From Anaeromyxobacter terrae (GTDB taxonomy: Bacteria; Myxococcota; Myxococcia; Myxococcales; Anaeromyxobacteraceae): a stretch of DNA of 64,000 nucleotides. A program made the translations under genes and the position numbers. Shown here one piece after another: positions 9,497 to 18,624 of the stretch; the stretch's first letter is position 1, and the number at the start of each line of letters is the position of its first letter. A model generated the notes under the pieces. That model had not been told where the DNA came from. It worked only from the letters and a program-made list of their open reading frames with translations, and made no database searches. The stretch covers positions 19,159-83,158 of the forward strand of contig NZ_JALCYY010000022.1 of assembly GCF_022690685.1 (NCBI RefSeq), read 5' to 3'.

Positions 9497-10423
9497 CTGA
9501 CCAGACAGCAGGCGTTCACCTCCGCGATCTCCCTCGTCTCGCTCGCCACGGCGTGCGGAGGCGGCGCCCACCCGGGCGCATCCAGCCCCGACCCCGGCGC
9601 GGCCGGTGACCGCCGCGCCGAAGCTGCAGTCGAGGCCTCGTTTCGCGGCGACGGCTCGCAGATGCCGTCATTCGGAGGCTGGGGCGCCGAACCGTTACCG
9701 GCGGAGGCGGTCGCGGCCGCCGGCTTCGACTGGTTCGAGACCGGTTACCCCGGAGACACGCGGACGAACGAGATCCTCGCGAACGCGGGCGTGCGCCCCT
9801 TCGCGTACATCAACCTGGCCGAGCTGCCCGGCGAGCTGGCAGCCGCGTCCGGCTATAGCGGCGCGTTCCTGCGGACGAACAGCGACTGGGGATTGCAGCT
9901 CGTCGACGTGACGGATTCCTCGTGGCAGGACTGGCTCGTCCGCCGCGCGGACGAGGCGTATCGGACCGGCTCGAGGGGCATCAAGTGGGACGCGGCGACG
10001 CCGGACGTGCCTCCCGGCAAGACGCGCGCGGACGTGAACGACGCGATCGCGTCGGTGATGCAGCGGATCATCGACCAGCACCCCGACATGAAGTTCATCT
10101 TCAACCAGGGGTTCGAGTTCGCCCTCGCGTATCCGAAGTTCGTTCACGGCATGGAGACCGAGGGGCTCTTCTCCGCCTCGAGCTTCCCCGCCGCGTACCT
10201 CAAGCCTTGGGAGGACCCTTTCTACTGGGGGCCGCAGTTCCAGCAGCTGAAGGCGCTCCAGGAGCGCGGCGTCCCGGTCTTCGTCGCGGAGTACGCCGAC
10301 CCCTTCAGCGACAGAGCGCGCGAGCTGTACGACGCGATCGCCGCACAGGGGTTCGTCCCGTACATCACGAGCGAGCAGTGGAACGTCCGCGGCCGGGGCT
10401 ACAACGTGAATCCGGGCTGGTGA
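9497..10423 (+). CDS. GH114-like glycoside hydrolase lipoprotein, apparent CTG start
   Basis: About 308 aa. The sequence (GFDWFETGYPG, PFAYINLAE, GIKWDAATPD, FIFNQGFEF, VFVAEYADP) fits the TIM-barrel family GH114 / TM1410, endo-alpha-1,4-polygalactosaminidase-like enzymes; the Asp in KWDA is a probable active-site residue. No ATG, GTG or TTG lies between the in-frame stop at 9464 and the first ATG at 9662, which starts inside the folded domain and has no ribosome site. CTG at 9497 is preceded by GGAAGGAG at 6-nt spacing and yields a signal peptide with Cys in SLATAC. So a rare CTG start and an exported lipoprotein are likely. The substrate, perhaps a galactosaminogalactan-like exopolysaccharide, is inferred from the family. 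Confidence 0.7.
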   Translation: MTRQQAFTSAISLVSLATACGGGAHPGASSPDPGAAGDRRAEAAVEASFRGDGSQMPSFGGWGAEPLPAEAVAAAGFDWFETGYPGDTRTNEILANAGVRPFAYINLAELPGELAAASGYSGAFLRTNSDWGLQLVDVTDSSWQDWLVRRADEAYRTGSRGIKWDAATPDVPPGKTRADVNDAIASVMQRIIDQHPDMKFIFNQGFEFALAYPKFVHGMETEGLFSASSFPAAYLKPWEDPFYWGPQFQQLKALQERGVPVFVAEYADPFSDRARELYDAIAAQGFVPYITSEQWNVRGRGYNVNPGW

Positions 10424-10541
10424 CCGATAGAGCCGGCCAGGCACGCCATCCAGCACCCGGTGCTCACCTTCGATCGTCGGGCGCCCTGAGGTGAGAGACG
10501 GGCCGTCGGGACCTCCTGACGGCCCGTCTTCCACCCTGCCG

Positions 10542-10850
10542 CTACCCGCGCCGCGCAGGCAGCGCCTCGCCGGGCTGCCAGTCGGGGCAGACGCAGAGGC
10601 CCGGCGCGATCCCGGCGCCGGCCTCCTCCGCGGGCGACGCCGTGCCTGGCGGGACGGTCCGCGACCCGGCCTCGAAGCGCGCCACCGCATCCGCGAGCGG
10701 CGCGACCACGCCGAGGGCGACGAAGATCCACAGCGCGAGGCCCGTCGCGATCCCGAGGAGCCCCGGCCACTCGTGCCACGCCCGCCAGCGACGGGCCGCG
10801 TCGAACCGCGGGGCCGTCGTCTCGTGCGGGTGCCATTCCTGTCGAGCCAT
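10542..10850 (-). CDS. Small membrane protein divergent from MocR regulator
   Basis: 102 aa from the ATG at 10850, with CGGAGGACG just upstream. One membrane helix (LLGIATGLALWIFVALGVVAPLA, about residues 31-54), then a periplasmic tail with CVCP. No family recognised. It shares an 88-bp control region full of inverted repeats with the divergent MocR gene, so that regulator probably controls it. Confidence 0.6.
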   Translation of the reverse strand: MARQEWHPHETTAPRFDAARRWRAWHEWPGLLGIATGLALWIFVALGVVAPLADAVARFEAGSRTVPPGTASPAEEAGAGIAPGLCVCPDWQPGEALPARRG

Positions 10851-10889
10851 GTTTCGTCCTCCGGTCTGGACCTCGACGGGAAGATGCCG

Positions 10890-10944
10890 GCGCACCGGCA
10901 CTTGAAAAAGTGCCGGTTCCGACTTTATCGATGTACCGGTGCGC
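10890..10944. promoter_or_regulatory. Inverted-repeat control region for MocR gene and its divergent neighbour
   Basis: ACCGGCACTT (10894-10903) and its exact complement (10908-10917) flank GAAA. A wider pair, GCGCACCGG (10890-10898) and CCGGTGCGC (10936-10944), brackets the same site. TTGAAA at 10902-10907 with TTATCG after 17 nt could be the forward promoter; its predicted start falls close to the GTG at 10939, so the mRNA may be leaderless. Confidence 0.55.
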
Positions 10945-12456
10945 ACCTGGGATCTCGCCCTGCCCGTCGACCGCGACGACGCCGCCCCCGTCGTGGCGCA
11001 GCTCGCGCAGGCGATCTCGAGCCACATCGCGGCGGGCCGGCTCCGCCCCGGCGAGCGGCTCCCGGGCTCGCGCGATCTCTCGCGGATCGTGCGCGTCCAC
11101 CGGAACACCGTCGTCGCGGCGTACGCGGAGCTCGCCGCGGAGGGCTGGGTGGATACGTCGCCGAGCCGCGGCACGTTCGTGTCGCGCGAGATCCCCGCGG
11201 CGCTCCGCTCGCGCGCGGCGGCGCGCGGCGCCCACGCCGTCCGCGCCCCCGGCTATCCCATCGAGCCGGGCCCCGCCCCGCGCGCGAGGCTCCCGCGGTC
11301 GCCGGGGGCGCTCGTGCTCGGCGGGGGCGTCCCCGACCTGCGCCTCGTCCCAATCGCCGCCCTCGCGCGCGCCTACCGCCGCGCGCTCCGGAGGCCGGCG
11401 ATCCTGGACTACGGCGAGCCCGCCGGCGAGGAGCGCCTCCGCGCGGCGATCGGCGCCATGCTCGGCTCGACCCGCGGCCTCGATCCCGATCCGGCGCGCC
11501 TCCTCGTCACGCGCGGCAGCCAGCTCGCGCTCACGCTCGCCGCGCGGGCGCTCGTGCGGCCCGGCGACGTCGTCGCGGTCGAGGCGCTCGGGTATCGCTC
11601 GGCGTGGGAGGCGTTCCGGGCCGCGGGCGCGCGCCTCGTCCCGGTCCCCGTCGACGAGAGCGGGCTCCGCGTCGACGCGCTCGAGGCGCTCACGCGTCGC
11701 GAGAAGATCCGCGCGCTCCACCTCACGCCGCACCACCAGTACCCCACCACGGCGACCCTCCCCGCCGGGCGGCGCCTCGCGCTGCTCCGCCTCGCCGCGG
11801 CGGAGCGGATCGCGATCGTGGAGGACGACTACGACGGCGACTTCCATTACGACGGCCGCCCGGTGCTGCCGCTCGCGAGCAACGACCCTGCGGGCGTCGT
11901 GATCTACGTCGGGACGTTCTCGAAGGTGCTCGCGCCTGCGCTCCGCGTCGGCTACGTGCACGCGCCGGCCGAGGTGGTGAGCCGCCTCGCCGAACACCGC
12001 CGCTACGTGGATGGGCAGGGGGACCGCGTGATGGAGCTCGCGCTCGCGGAGCTCCTGGAGGACGGCGAGGTCCAGCAGCACGTCTGGCGAATGCGCCGGG
12101 CGTACGCCGCGCGGCGGGACGCGCTCGCCGCGGAGCTCCGGGAGACGTTCGGCGACGCGCTCCGGTTCGAGGTTCCGGCGGGCGGCATGGCGCTCTGGTG
12201 CCTGACGGCGCCGGACGTGGACGTGGATCGCTGGGCCGCCGCGGCGTGCGAGCGGGGCGTCGTGTTCGAGCCCGGGAGCGAGTTCGCGTTCGACGGCGCT
12301 CCGCGGGCGGCGCTGCGCGTCGGGTTCGCGCGGCTCGCCGAGCAGGAGCTGCGCGAGGGCGTCCGGCGGATGGCCGCCGCGCTGCCTGCGGCGCTCGCCG
12401 GAGCGCGCAGCGGTCGGCCCGCATCACGCCCGACCGCACGCCCTCGGCGAACGTGA
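10939..12456 (+). CDS. MocR/GabR-type regulator (GntR HTH fused to aminotransferase fold)
   Basis: 505 aa. Winged-helix GntR domain at about residues 12-80 (GERLPGSRDLSRIVRVHRNTV), then a fold-type I aminotransferase-like domain. PLP site residues are visible: EDDYDGDF, and the lysine in GTFSKVLAPALRVGYV. MocR proteins use PLP adducts to sense an amine or amino acid and usually activate a divergent gene. Here the divergent gene codes a small membrane protein, an unusual target. The GTG at 10939 overlaps an operator-like repeat. Confidence 0.9.
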   Translation: MRTWDLALPVDRDDAAPVVAQLAQAISSHIAAGRLRPGERLPGSRDLSRIVRVHRNTVVAAYAELAAEGWVDTSPSRGTFVSREIPAALRSRAAARGAHAVRAPGYPIEPGPAPRARLPRSPGALVLGGGVPDLRLVPIAALARAYRRALRRPAILDYGEPAGEERLRAAIGAMLGSTRGLDPDPARLLVTRGSQLALTLAARALVRPGDVVAVEALGYRSAWEAFRAAGARLVPVPVDESGLRVDALEALTRREKIRALHLTPHHQYPTTATLPAGRRLALLRLAAAERIAIVEDDYDGDFHYDGRPVLPLASNDPAGVVIYVGTFSKVLAPALRVGYVHAPAEVVSRLAEHRRYVDGQGDRVMELALAELLEDGEVQQHVWRMRRAYAARRDALAAELRETFGDALRFEVPAGGMALWCLTAPDVDVDRWAAAACERGVVFEPGSEFAFDGAPRAALRVGFARLAEQELREGVRRMAAALPAALAGARSGRPASRPTARPRRT

Positions 12457-12772
12457 ACCCGCACGGCGTCGGGCCTCCTGCCGCACGGGGCGGCATGAGC
12501 CAGAGCGTTCATCGGAAGGCTAGGTCAGCGACGCCGCCCTATCCGGCGGCGACGACCGCGCCCATCAGCTCGCGCTCAAGCCGTCCGGCTCTCCCCGCCG
12601 AAGCTCGCCAAAGACATCTCCCTGACGCGAATCGGGCGCTGCCCGTACGAACCTTGCCCCCCTGGTGCGGCTCGCCCGTGCAAGCGCAGGCGGGTGACGT
12701 GAGGAGTAACAGTTGTCGTCGTGCCACCCGCTCCGGACGACGACACGGCTGGGCTCCGAAGCGGGATCACGA
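12457..12772. other. Intergenic junction between core genome and accessory island
   Basis: No gene seen. A hairpin CGCCGCC-N6-GGCGGCG at 12532-12551 may terminate the MocR transcript. From about here codon use becomes clearly less GC3-biased. No direct repeat matching the rnpB end of the island was found by eye. Confidence 0.45.
12532..12551. terminator. Hairpin after MocR gene
   Basis: 7-bp perfect stem CGCCGCC/GGCGGCG with a 6-nt loop, about 76 bp past the MocR stop codon. No T-tract. Confidence 0.4.
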
Positions 12773-13586
12773 TCACGGAGACGGCGGAGGATCGTCCGAG
12801 CGAACTGGTTTCGCGCTCCACACCAGCGTTGCCGTCAACGCCTGACTGAACTGCTCGCGGAGGTGCGCGAGTCCGTCGGGGAGGCGGGGCATGACAGCGG
12901 TGACCATCTCACGAAGTGAGTCGAAGTGCTTGGCCGCGACCGCTGGGTCGAGGCTGTCGCCGAGTCGTGGAGTAGCGACTGCGCGCTGAGGCAGTATCGC
13001 CAACTCGTCGAGCCCCGTCGCTGGCTGTTCCCCGAGTACCCACTCGACCGGATCAGACTCGGTCACCGTGAGGTTCTTCGAATGCCGGAAATGGACGAGT
13101 GCGTTCCGCGCTTCGACAGCGCGCGCGTACCGTTGGAGCGGTCCCTCCCCAAGTCGGAAAGGTGGCTCCACTCCAAGTCGCTTGGAGAGTTCTGCCCATT
13201 TTACGGGTGAGGACTTCCCCTCCAAGCCCTTCTTGTCCTTCGTACCGATCCACTCGTCCTCCGGAACCATCGGTTCGAGCAGTCGGTTCACGAGGGCCTC
13301 TCCCGCAGTTGTGACTAGTAGGAGAGCCAATCAGCGCATGGTAGTTGCCAGCCATGGGCTTTGCCGCCTCCTCCGCCGCGTTGCGCGCGAGCGCGAGCAG
13401 CCAGTGAGGAAGGCTGTGCTCCTCGGTGGTGACCGCTCGCGCCGTGATCCTTGGTGGCGCTGACAGCACGAACCCACCGCCCACGTCCACCGGCTGCCAT
13501 GAACGTGCGGGGTTGCCGTGGCAGTTCTTGATCTTCTTCCCGCTCCCGCACGGGCATTTCTCGTTTCGGCTCCGCTTCCGCGCCAT
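12773..13586 (-). pseudogene. SEC-C zinc-motif plus HEPN-like protein, split by a frameshift
   Basis: The N-terminal part, from the ATG at 13586, has a SEC-C metal-binding motif (CPCGSGKKIKNCHG) and runs to about 13332. The C-terminal part continues in another frame from TTG 13330 to 12773 and contains RNALVH, the RNxxxH signature of HEPN ribonucleases. Removing one base (the A at 13331) joins them into a smooth protein of about 270 aa through HALLALLLVTTAGEALVN. Read as it stands, frame one ends in an unrelated 92-residue tail. HEPN domains act as RNases in toxin and anti-phage systems. Either a broken gene or a sequence error. Confidence 0.65.
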
Positions 13587-13769
13587 GAAGACGATCCCCT
13601 CGACGAAACGCTCGGTGCGCGCTACTCCCTTGCTCGACTTGGCCTAGTCCACACACGGCCCAGGTGGACATCGGGTATGCGTCGCGGTCAGGCCGGGCCG
13701 CGGCAACGTGAGTGGCCAGCCGGTCGCCGGAAGGTGTCATGTCTACCCGCACGAGCTAGGTCGCTCACG

Positions 13770-15242
13770 ATGCCACTCGACAGCCGCGCAGCGGAAGCAT
13801 TCCACGAAATGGTGTTCCGAACACGCGACGCTGAGTGGATTTCTGGTGCCGCGGCGAACCTCGCGCTTCGGGTCGCGTTCGACGACCTGCGGTTTCGGTT
13901 TCCGGAGTTTCCAGCCGTCGTCAGTGGAACTGTCGAGGGCGAGACCCTGTCACGCGGGTCCGCCACGCGGATCGAGCCCGAACGGGGAGAGCTTCGCGTC
14001 CATCTGGACGGCATCACACCGGACCTGATGCTCCTCGTCGAGCGGTTCAACCGTTCGAACTCTGCGCCGACACGTTCGGCATGCCTTGTCTTGGCGGATG
14101 GAACCGAGGTAACCGCTCGCATAGGCCACTTCGTGAAATACGGTGGCTCCTCGTGCGTCATCCGCTTCCTCGACTGGGAAGTGAAGAGAAGCGAACCTGT
14201 GTGTTGGACTGCCCCGGTGAAACGCGGTTCATTGCGACGCACGCAGGGCAACTTGCTGATTCATGAGCGCAAGAGCGAAGGAATTCGCTCTTCGCTCACG
14301 AACCTGCTCTTGCGTGGCAACTACACGTGGTCTCTGGTTGGGAAGGACGACGAGGCGTTCGCCATTGTCGAGACAGGCGGTGTCCCGTTACAGCGGAGGT
14401 CGCTCGTCGCCGACTTCTGCGCTCTCGAACTCGCGTTCGGACAACACCTCGGAATCGAGTGGCTCACGGGTGTGGACGCCGACGGAAACCCTGTGGCTTG
14501 GAGCGGCACGAGCGGGCTCGACGATCCGGGCGAGAAGCAGGCGCGTGAGCCGCCTATTCCAGTTGGCGATGAGCCCGTCGGTTCCTGGCTACCGGAGTTC
14601 TTCGCACAGGCTGCAAGGGCATTGGCCGACGACGACGCTACCGCGTGGGTGTTCTACAACGCGTACATGGATTCACTGTCCGAGCATCTCGACGGATCGT
14701 ACCTGAAGCTTCAGGTCGCCTTGGAGGCTCTGAGTTCTCCATACGCGCGCGGCGGTCAACCGCAACTGGTCAAGGATCGCGATGAGTGGAATGCCTGGGT
14801 CGATGAGCACGCGGACGCCATCCGCTCGCACGCGGCCGGTGCGGGCGATTCCGAGAAGCTTCTTAGCAAGGTGAAAGCAGCAGCGAACAGGCCGACGACA
14901 GACACAGTGGAGAGGGCCTTCGCGACCCTGGCGCTCACTCTTCCGCCCGAAGCGAGTACGGAGATCCGCCAACGGAACGTATCGGCGCACCGGTTCTTGA
15001 TGAACAAGCCGGACGCGGACCGTGATCTGCTTCGTGACTGGAACCGAGTTCGCATGATCCGAGCGCTGCTCGTGGCGGTGTTCGCGAAGAGCATCGGCTA
15101 CTCGGGGCCGATTGGCGGATGGGAGCGCGACGCGTTGGGGGGCCCCCGGCCTGCGCCGTGGTACCCGGCCGCCGATGCTGACCGGAAGCATCGCCTGTTC
15201 GGCTATCGACGGATGGATGCAGCGGACGGTCCCTCGGAGTAG
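13770..15242 (+). CDS. HEPN-domain protein, ApeA-like layout
   Basis: 490 aa from the ATG at 13770. The N-terminal half is beta-rich (about residues 30-240, no enzyme motif seen). The C-terminal half is alpha-helical with the HEPN catalytic signature R402-N403-x3-H407 (RQRNVSAH). This order matches the ApeA type of abortive-infection protein, a beta-rich sensor followed by a HEPN RNase, but identity with that family is inferred. Codon use differs from the host core. Flanking genes on both sides are defence-like. Confidence 0.65.
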   Translation: MPLDSRAAEAFHEMVFRTRDAEWISGAAANLALRVAFDDLRFRFPEFPAVVSGTVEGETLSRGSATRIEPERGELRVHLDGITPDLMLLVERFNRSNSAPTRSACLVLADGTEVTARIGHFVKYGGSSCVIRFLDWEVKRSEPVCWTAPVKRGSLRRTQGNLLIHERKSEGIRSSLTNLLLRGNYTWSLVGKDDEAFAIVETGGVPLQRRSLVADFCALELAFGQHLGIEWLTGVDADGNPVAWSGTSGLDDPGEKQAREPPIPVGDEPVGSWLPEFFAQAARALADDDATAWVFYNAYMDSLSEHLDGSYLKLQVALEALSSPYARGGQPQLVKDRDEWNAWVDEHADAIRSHAAGAGDSEKLLSKVKAAANRPTTDTVERAFATLALTLPPEASTEIRQRNVSAHRFLMNKPDADRDLLRDWNRVRMIRALLVAVFAKSIGYSGPIGGWERDALGGPRPAPWYPAADADRKHRLFGYRRMDAADGPSE

Positions 15243-15396
15243 TTCCTTCTCTGCCGAGCCGGCCCTATGCCCACGAGCGTACCGGACGCACGTGTCAAGC
15301 AGACCCAGGCCGAGTTGAACTTGCCGACCGTCGCACCGCAACGTGGCGGGAGTGAACCTTCACGCTCGCGAATCAGTTCTGCGCAAGGTGAATTGA

Positions 15397-16146
15397 ATGG
15401 TCCCCGACCCCGGCCAAGAGTTCGTGTACCACTACACGAGGGCGTCTACCGCCATCGAGTACATCTTCCCGCGCATGAGGCTTCGGCTTGGGTCACCAGC
15501 CGACACCAACGATCCCATCGAGGGGTTGACGGCTGTTAGCGCCGCTGGCGGTCGTAACTCGTCGGACCGGATGGGCGCGCTCTTCGCCGCACGCGACGTG
15601 GTCATCGGCTCGCGCATCGCGTGCTTCAGCCGCGATACGCCCTCTTCACCGGGTTGGCAGCACCACCGGATGTGGGCTCAGTACGCCGAGCATCACCGGG
15701 GCGTCTGCCTCTGCTTGGATCGTCGGACGTTGGAGTCGAACGCCGAGGCTCTCGAGTCGGAACGCCGAAAGGTGATCGGGAGGAATGTCGAGTACGTCGA
15801 TGCGGTCGACCACTCCCTTGACATGGACGCGCTCCTGGCCGAAGGCGCACCGAGCTACGTGGCCCGGTACTTCCGTCAGCATCCGCGCCCACGCTACTTC
15901 ACGAAGCTTACGGACTGGGCGGGCGAGTCCGAATTCCGGCTGCTGCTCACGGGTGGCGACAACGCCTCTCAGTACGAGTTCGTTACGCTTGTCGGAGCCC
16001 TTCGCGGCGTGTACGTCGGAGCGCGGTTCAGCCAAGGTTACCGCGTCTGCATCGAGGAACTGTGCTCCCGGGAACGCATTCCAGCGCGTCAGATCGACTA
16101 CATGGCCGACCTTGGATGGACGAACTACTTCACGCCAGACCCTTGA
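15397..16146 (+). CDS. DUF2971 domain protein
   Basis: 249 aa showing the DUF2971 landmarks: YHYT near the N-terminus, SPADTNDPIE, CFSRDT and MWAQYAEHHRGVCLCLD. The biochemical role of DUF2971 is unknown, but it is frequent in accessory islands beside nucleases. ATG at 15397 chosen; the reading frame is intact. It follows the HEPN gene on the same strand after 154 bp. Confidence 0.75.
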   Translation: MVPDPGQEFVYHYTRASTAIEYIFPRMRLRLGSPADTNDPIEGLTAVSAAGGRNSSDRMGALFAARDVVIGSRIACFSRDTPSSPGWQHHRMWAQYAEHHRGVCLCLDRRTLESNAEALESERRKVIGRNVEYVDAVDHSLDMDALLAEGAPSYVARYFRQHPRPRYFTKLTDWAGESEFRLLLTGGDNASQYEFVTLVGALRGVYVGARFSQGYRVCIEELCSRERIPARQIDYMADLGWTNYFTPDP

Positions 16147-16249
16147 TCGACGCCGTCGTGGCGGCATGAGTGCGGGACCAGCCATCGGAGCGGGTCGGTC
16201 CGATCACGCTCTAGCGATGCTTGGAGATCAGAAGCCGTGCCGCGGAGGC

Positions 16250-16510
16250 CCCTCCCCCCAGTCACCCGAGATCGCTGCCCAGTTATCTGAGAGCAAGGCC
16301 GGGATCATCTGTGTGACCCGCGAGAACGTCGGACAACCTTGGCCGAATTTCGAGGCAGGAGCGATTTCCAGTGGCAGAGACCTTCGTGTGCCCTTCTTAT
16401 TTGATCTTTCCCCCGCAGATGTGACTGGGCCATTAGCGCAGTTTCAGGCGACCAGGGCTGAAAAAGACGACGTAAAGCGCTTGCCGGAATCAATGTGCAA
16501 GGCCCGGGTT
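16250..16510 (+). pseudogene. Remnant of a TIR-like domain protein
   Basis: About 80 codons around 16262-16507 read IAAQLSESKAGIICVT, then PWPNFEAGAIS, then FLFDLSPADVTGPLAQFQAT. This is the pattern of a bacterial TIR-type NADase core, where the W/P-x-FEAGA segment carries the catalytic Glu. There is no suitable start, the N-terminal strand is missing and the frame runs on into unrelated sequence antisense to the next gene. I read it as a deletion remnant of a TIR effector. Confidence 0.5.
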
Positions 16511-16518
16511 CTGACTGA

Positions 16519-17388
16519 TCATGAACCGTCGCTACTGCGAGCGTACGCTGATGGCGCCCTCGGGATCACAGGCACGTTGATGTGCCTATACGTCACACCG
16601 CCTTGCACCTCGTCGGCGGGCACCTGCACGTCACGTCCCGACACGATGACGATGTAGCGGTAGCTGCGTAGCTCCGTCCCGCCGAGGACGCCACCGGCGT
16701 ACTTCTCGGCCTGCTTCCGAGCGCTCGTGATCATCTCTGGAAGAGCGGCCTCGTCCTGAAGCCGCTTCCACTCCGTGAGGACGAGCGCCTCCGCCGCAGT
16801 CTCTATACGGTCCGTGGACGACAGCGGCTCGCCGAGAACCAAGTCGGTCGCCCCGCCAATGGCAGATGCCTTGAAGCCCCAGAGGCCATGGCCGAGCAGG
16901 TGGACAGCTCCGAGCCGCTCGCAATGCGTCTCATGCGTTTCGAACGCGGAGCGCCATCGCGCCGCCAACTCGGGATCGACGACGATGCTCCGCTTCAGGT
17001 GCGCGAACGCGCGCTCGACGAGCCTGTGGGCCGCGAACTCCGAGTCTGCGAGGAAATAGCTGACCTCGGTCTTGATCGAGAGCAGGAGCGCGACCATCGC
17101 CTGAAGGCCAGCGAACCCCATCGCTCGGCCGTCGCTGAAGAAGCGCTCCTGCTTCTTCAAGAACTCGAAGAGAGCGCCCCGTGCAGCGGGAGGGAGCGCG
17201 TTCTCGTGCGCGTTCTGGAACTCCACCAGCGCTTGGAAGATGCGTGCCGCCGTCGGTAGCAACTGAGCGTTGATGATGCCGTAGAAGTCGCTGCCCACGG
17301 CATCCGTCGCCTGAACCACGAACATGCCGCCGCTTGCGAGACCATCGATGCGAGCAACCAACGCGTTCCAGTCCGTCCGAAATCCCAT
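16519..17388 (-). CDS. Predicted PD-(D/E)XK-type nuclease
   Basis: About 289 aa from the ATG at 17388, which has GGGAGG 13 nt upstream. A TTG at 17502 would add 38 non-domain-like residues. The N-terminal half is helical. The C-terminal half has ATDLVLG (D182), ALVLTEWKRL (E206-x-K208) and ARKQAEKYAGG (Q226, Y230). This is the D...ExK...QxxxY spacing of the PD-(D/E)XK nuclease superfamily, and the next strand is YRYIVIVS. No named family recognised. It lies downstream of a class III cyclase-like gene on the same strand, so it could be that gene's effector. Confidence 0.5.
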   Translation of the reverse strand: MGFRTDWNALVARIDGLASGGMFVVQATDAVGSDFYGIINAQLLPTAARIFQALVEFQNAHENALPPAARGALFEFLKKQERFFSDGRAMGFAGLQAMVALLLSIKTEVSYFLADSEFAAHRLVERAFAHLKRSIVVDPELAARWRSAFETHETHCERLGAVHLLGHGLWGFKASAIGGATDLVLGEPLSSTDRIETAAEALVLTEWKRLQDEAALPEMITSARKQAEKYAGGVLGGTELRSYRYIVIVSGRDVQVPADEVQGGVTYRHINVPVIPRAPSAYARSSDGS

Positions 17389-17544
17389 GACGAAGGACGT
17401 TCCTCCCGACGCTGCGTTGGCGTCAAGTTCCGCGACGATGTGCAAACTAGGGGGAACTACCAGCACCCGTCGCCCCCACAAGATGCCGGACGCCGCGTGC
17501 AAGCCGGGAGCGACGGCGAGCGTCCGCGCCTGCTACTCGGACGA

Positions 17545-18461
17545 TCAGAACGCTCTGCCGGGTCTGATCGGCGTCAGCGCAATCCGGCGCGGCGCGATCA
17601 GCGCGGGGGCATCCTCGACGATGTAGTCCATCAGTCGCTGCGCGTCCTGCGCGACGAGTGCCGACATCTCATCTCCGTCGTCCCACGGACTCGGCAGCGG
17701 ATGGCGTTCCGCGAAATCGCGACAGACGAAGTTGTGGTACCGCGCGGCCCACTCGTACTTGGACCGGACACCCGCGTTGCCAGAGTGCTTGGCGAGCCCG
17801 CTCCGGATCGCGTTTCGATGCTTCTCGATAACGTCGAAGAAGATTCCGTCGTCCGGGACGGCCATGAACGCGAGATTCAGGTAATTGAGAAAGAGCGTTC
17901 CATCGGCGTCCTGCAGAAGGTCGTCGTAGTGAGGCGCCCACCGGGCCTGCCGTAGAACCCTAGGTGATGCTGGACTTGCTCGACCGTCTCACGAGCTAAC
18001 GTGAGGCGAGGTGGTCCTCCGCCCATGTCGAGGGCAACAGCATCGAGCAGGGCCGGGCCGAAGACGATGTCGTCATCCATGTAGTGGTCTCCGAACGCGA
18101 TGCCGCCGCGAACAAAGAAGCCGCTCGTCGCGAGGGTTAGTTGCAACTCGGAGAACACCCATAGCATCGTGCCGAATTCAGCTTCACCGTGGTCCAGAAC
18201 GACGCGCGTTACCGGGTGCCCAACGACGATGTTGTCCGTGAACACCTTGACACTGAACGTGCCATCGCCCGCCATCTCCCGAACACGCTCGTAGGCAGCA
18301 TTCAGCACCGTTCGGAGGCTGTTCAGGAACTGCTCGCCCTCTCCCGCCTTCATGGCGGCGCGACTCAGTTCGGAGAACCCGAGGATATCTGCGTAGCACA
18401 CGAAGGAAGGAACGAGGGCGGGCTCGCCCGACGGCCGCGTGTACGGCGTTCTGGTCGGCAT
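17545..18461 (-). pseudogene. Class III nucleotide-cyclase-like protein with frameshifted C-terminus
   Basis: From the ATG at 18461 (AGGAGGAG 7 nt upstream) the frame encodes a class III cyclase homology domain. Both metal aspartates are visible: D25 in CYADILGFS and D76 in VFTDNIVVG. FVRGGIAFGDHY and VFGPALLDAVALD follow. The frame closes at 17877 after 194 aa. A second frame covering 17545 to about 17945 (HYDDLLQDADGTLFLNYL onward) continues the protein, so a single-base indel lies near 17935-17955. The catalytic core is upstream of the break and could still work. Class III cyclases make cAMP/cGMP, or cCMP/cUMP in Pycsar defence. Confidence 0.6.
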
Positions 18462-18624
18462 CGTGTGCTCCTCCTCGAAATCGACAGTGCGGCGTTCCAA
18501 CGTACCCCCACCGTCCCAGCAGACCACAACTCCTCTCGCCGCGATCCGATCTAAACTCGCACCACACCAGTGCGCACGAAGTGGCCCCGAGGTCGGCGCC
18601 AGTGAAACAACGCCGAGGTGACGA

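Noticed and set aside
13053..13330. Frame-one tail of the SEC-C gene and the TTG 13330 frame as two separate overlapping genes
   Set aside because: The tail has no protein-like pattern, and joining the frames gives a continuous domain; TTG 13330 lies right behind an in-frame TGA.
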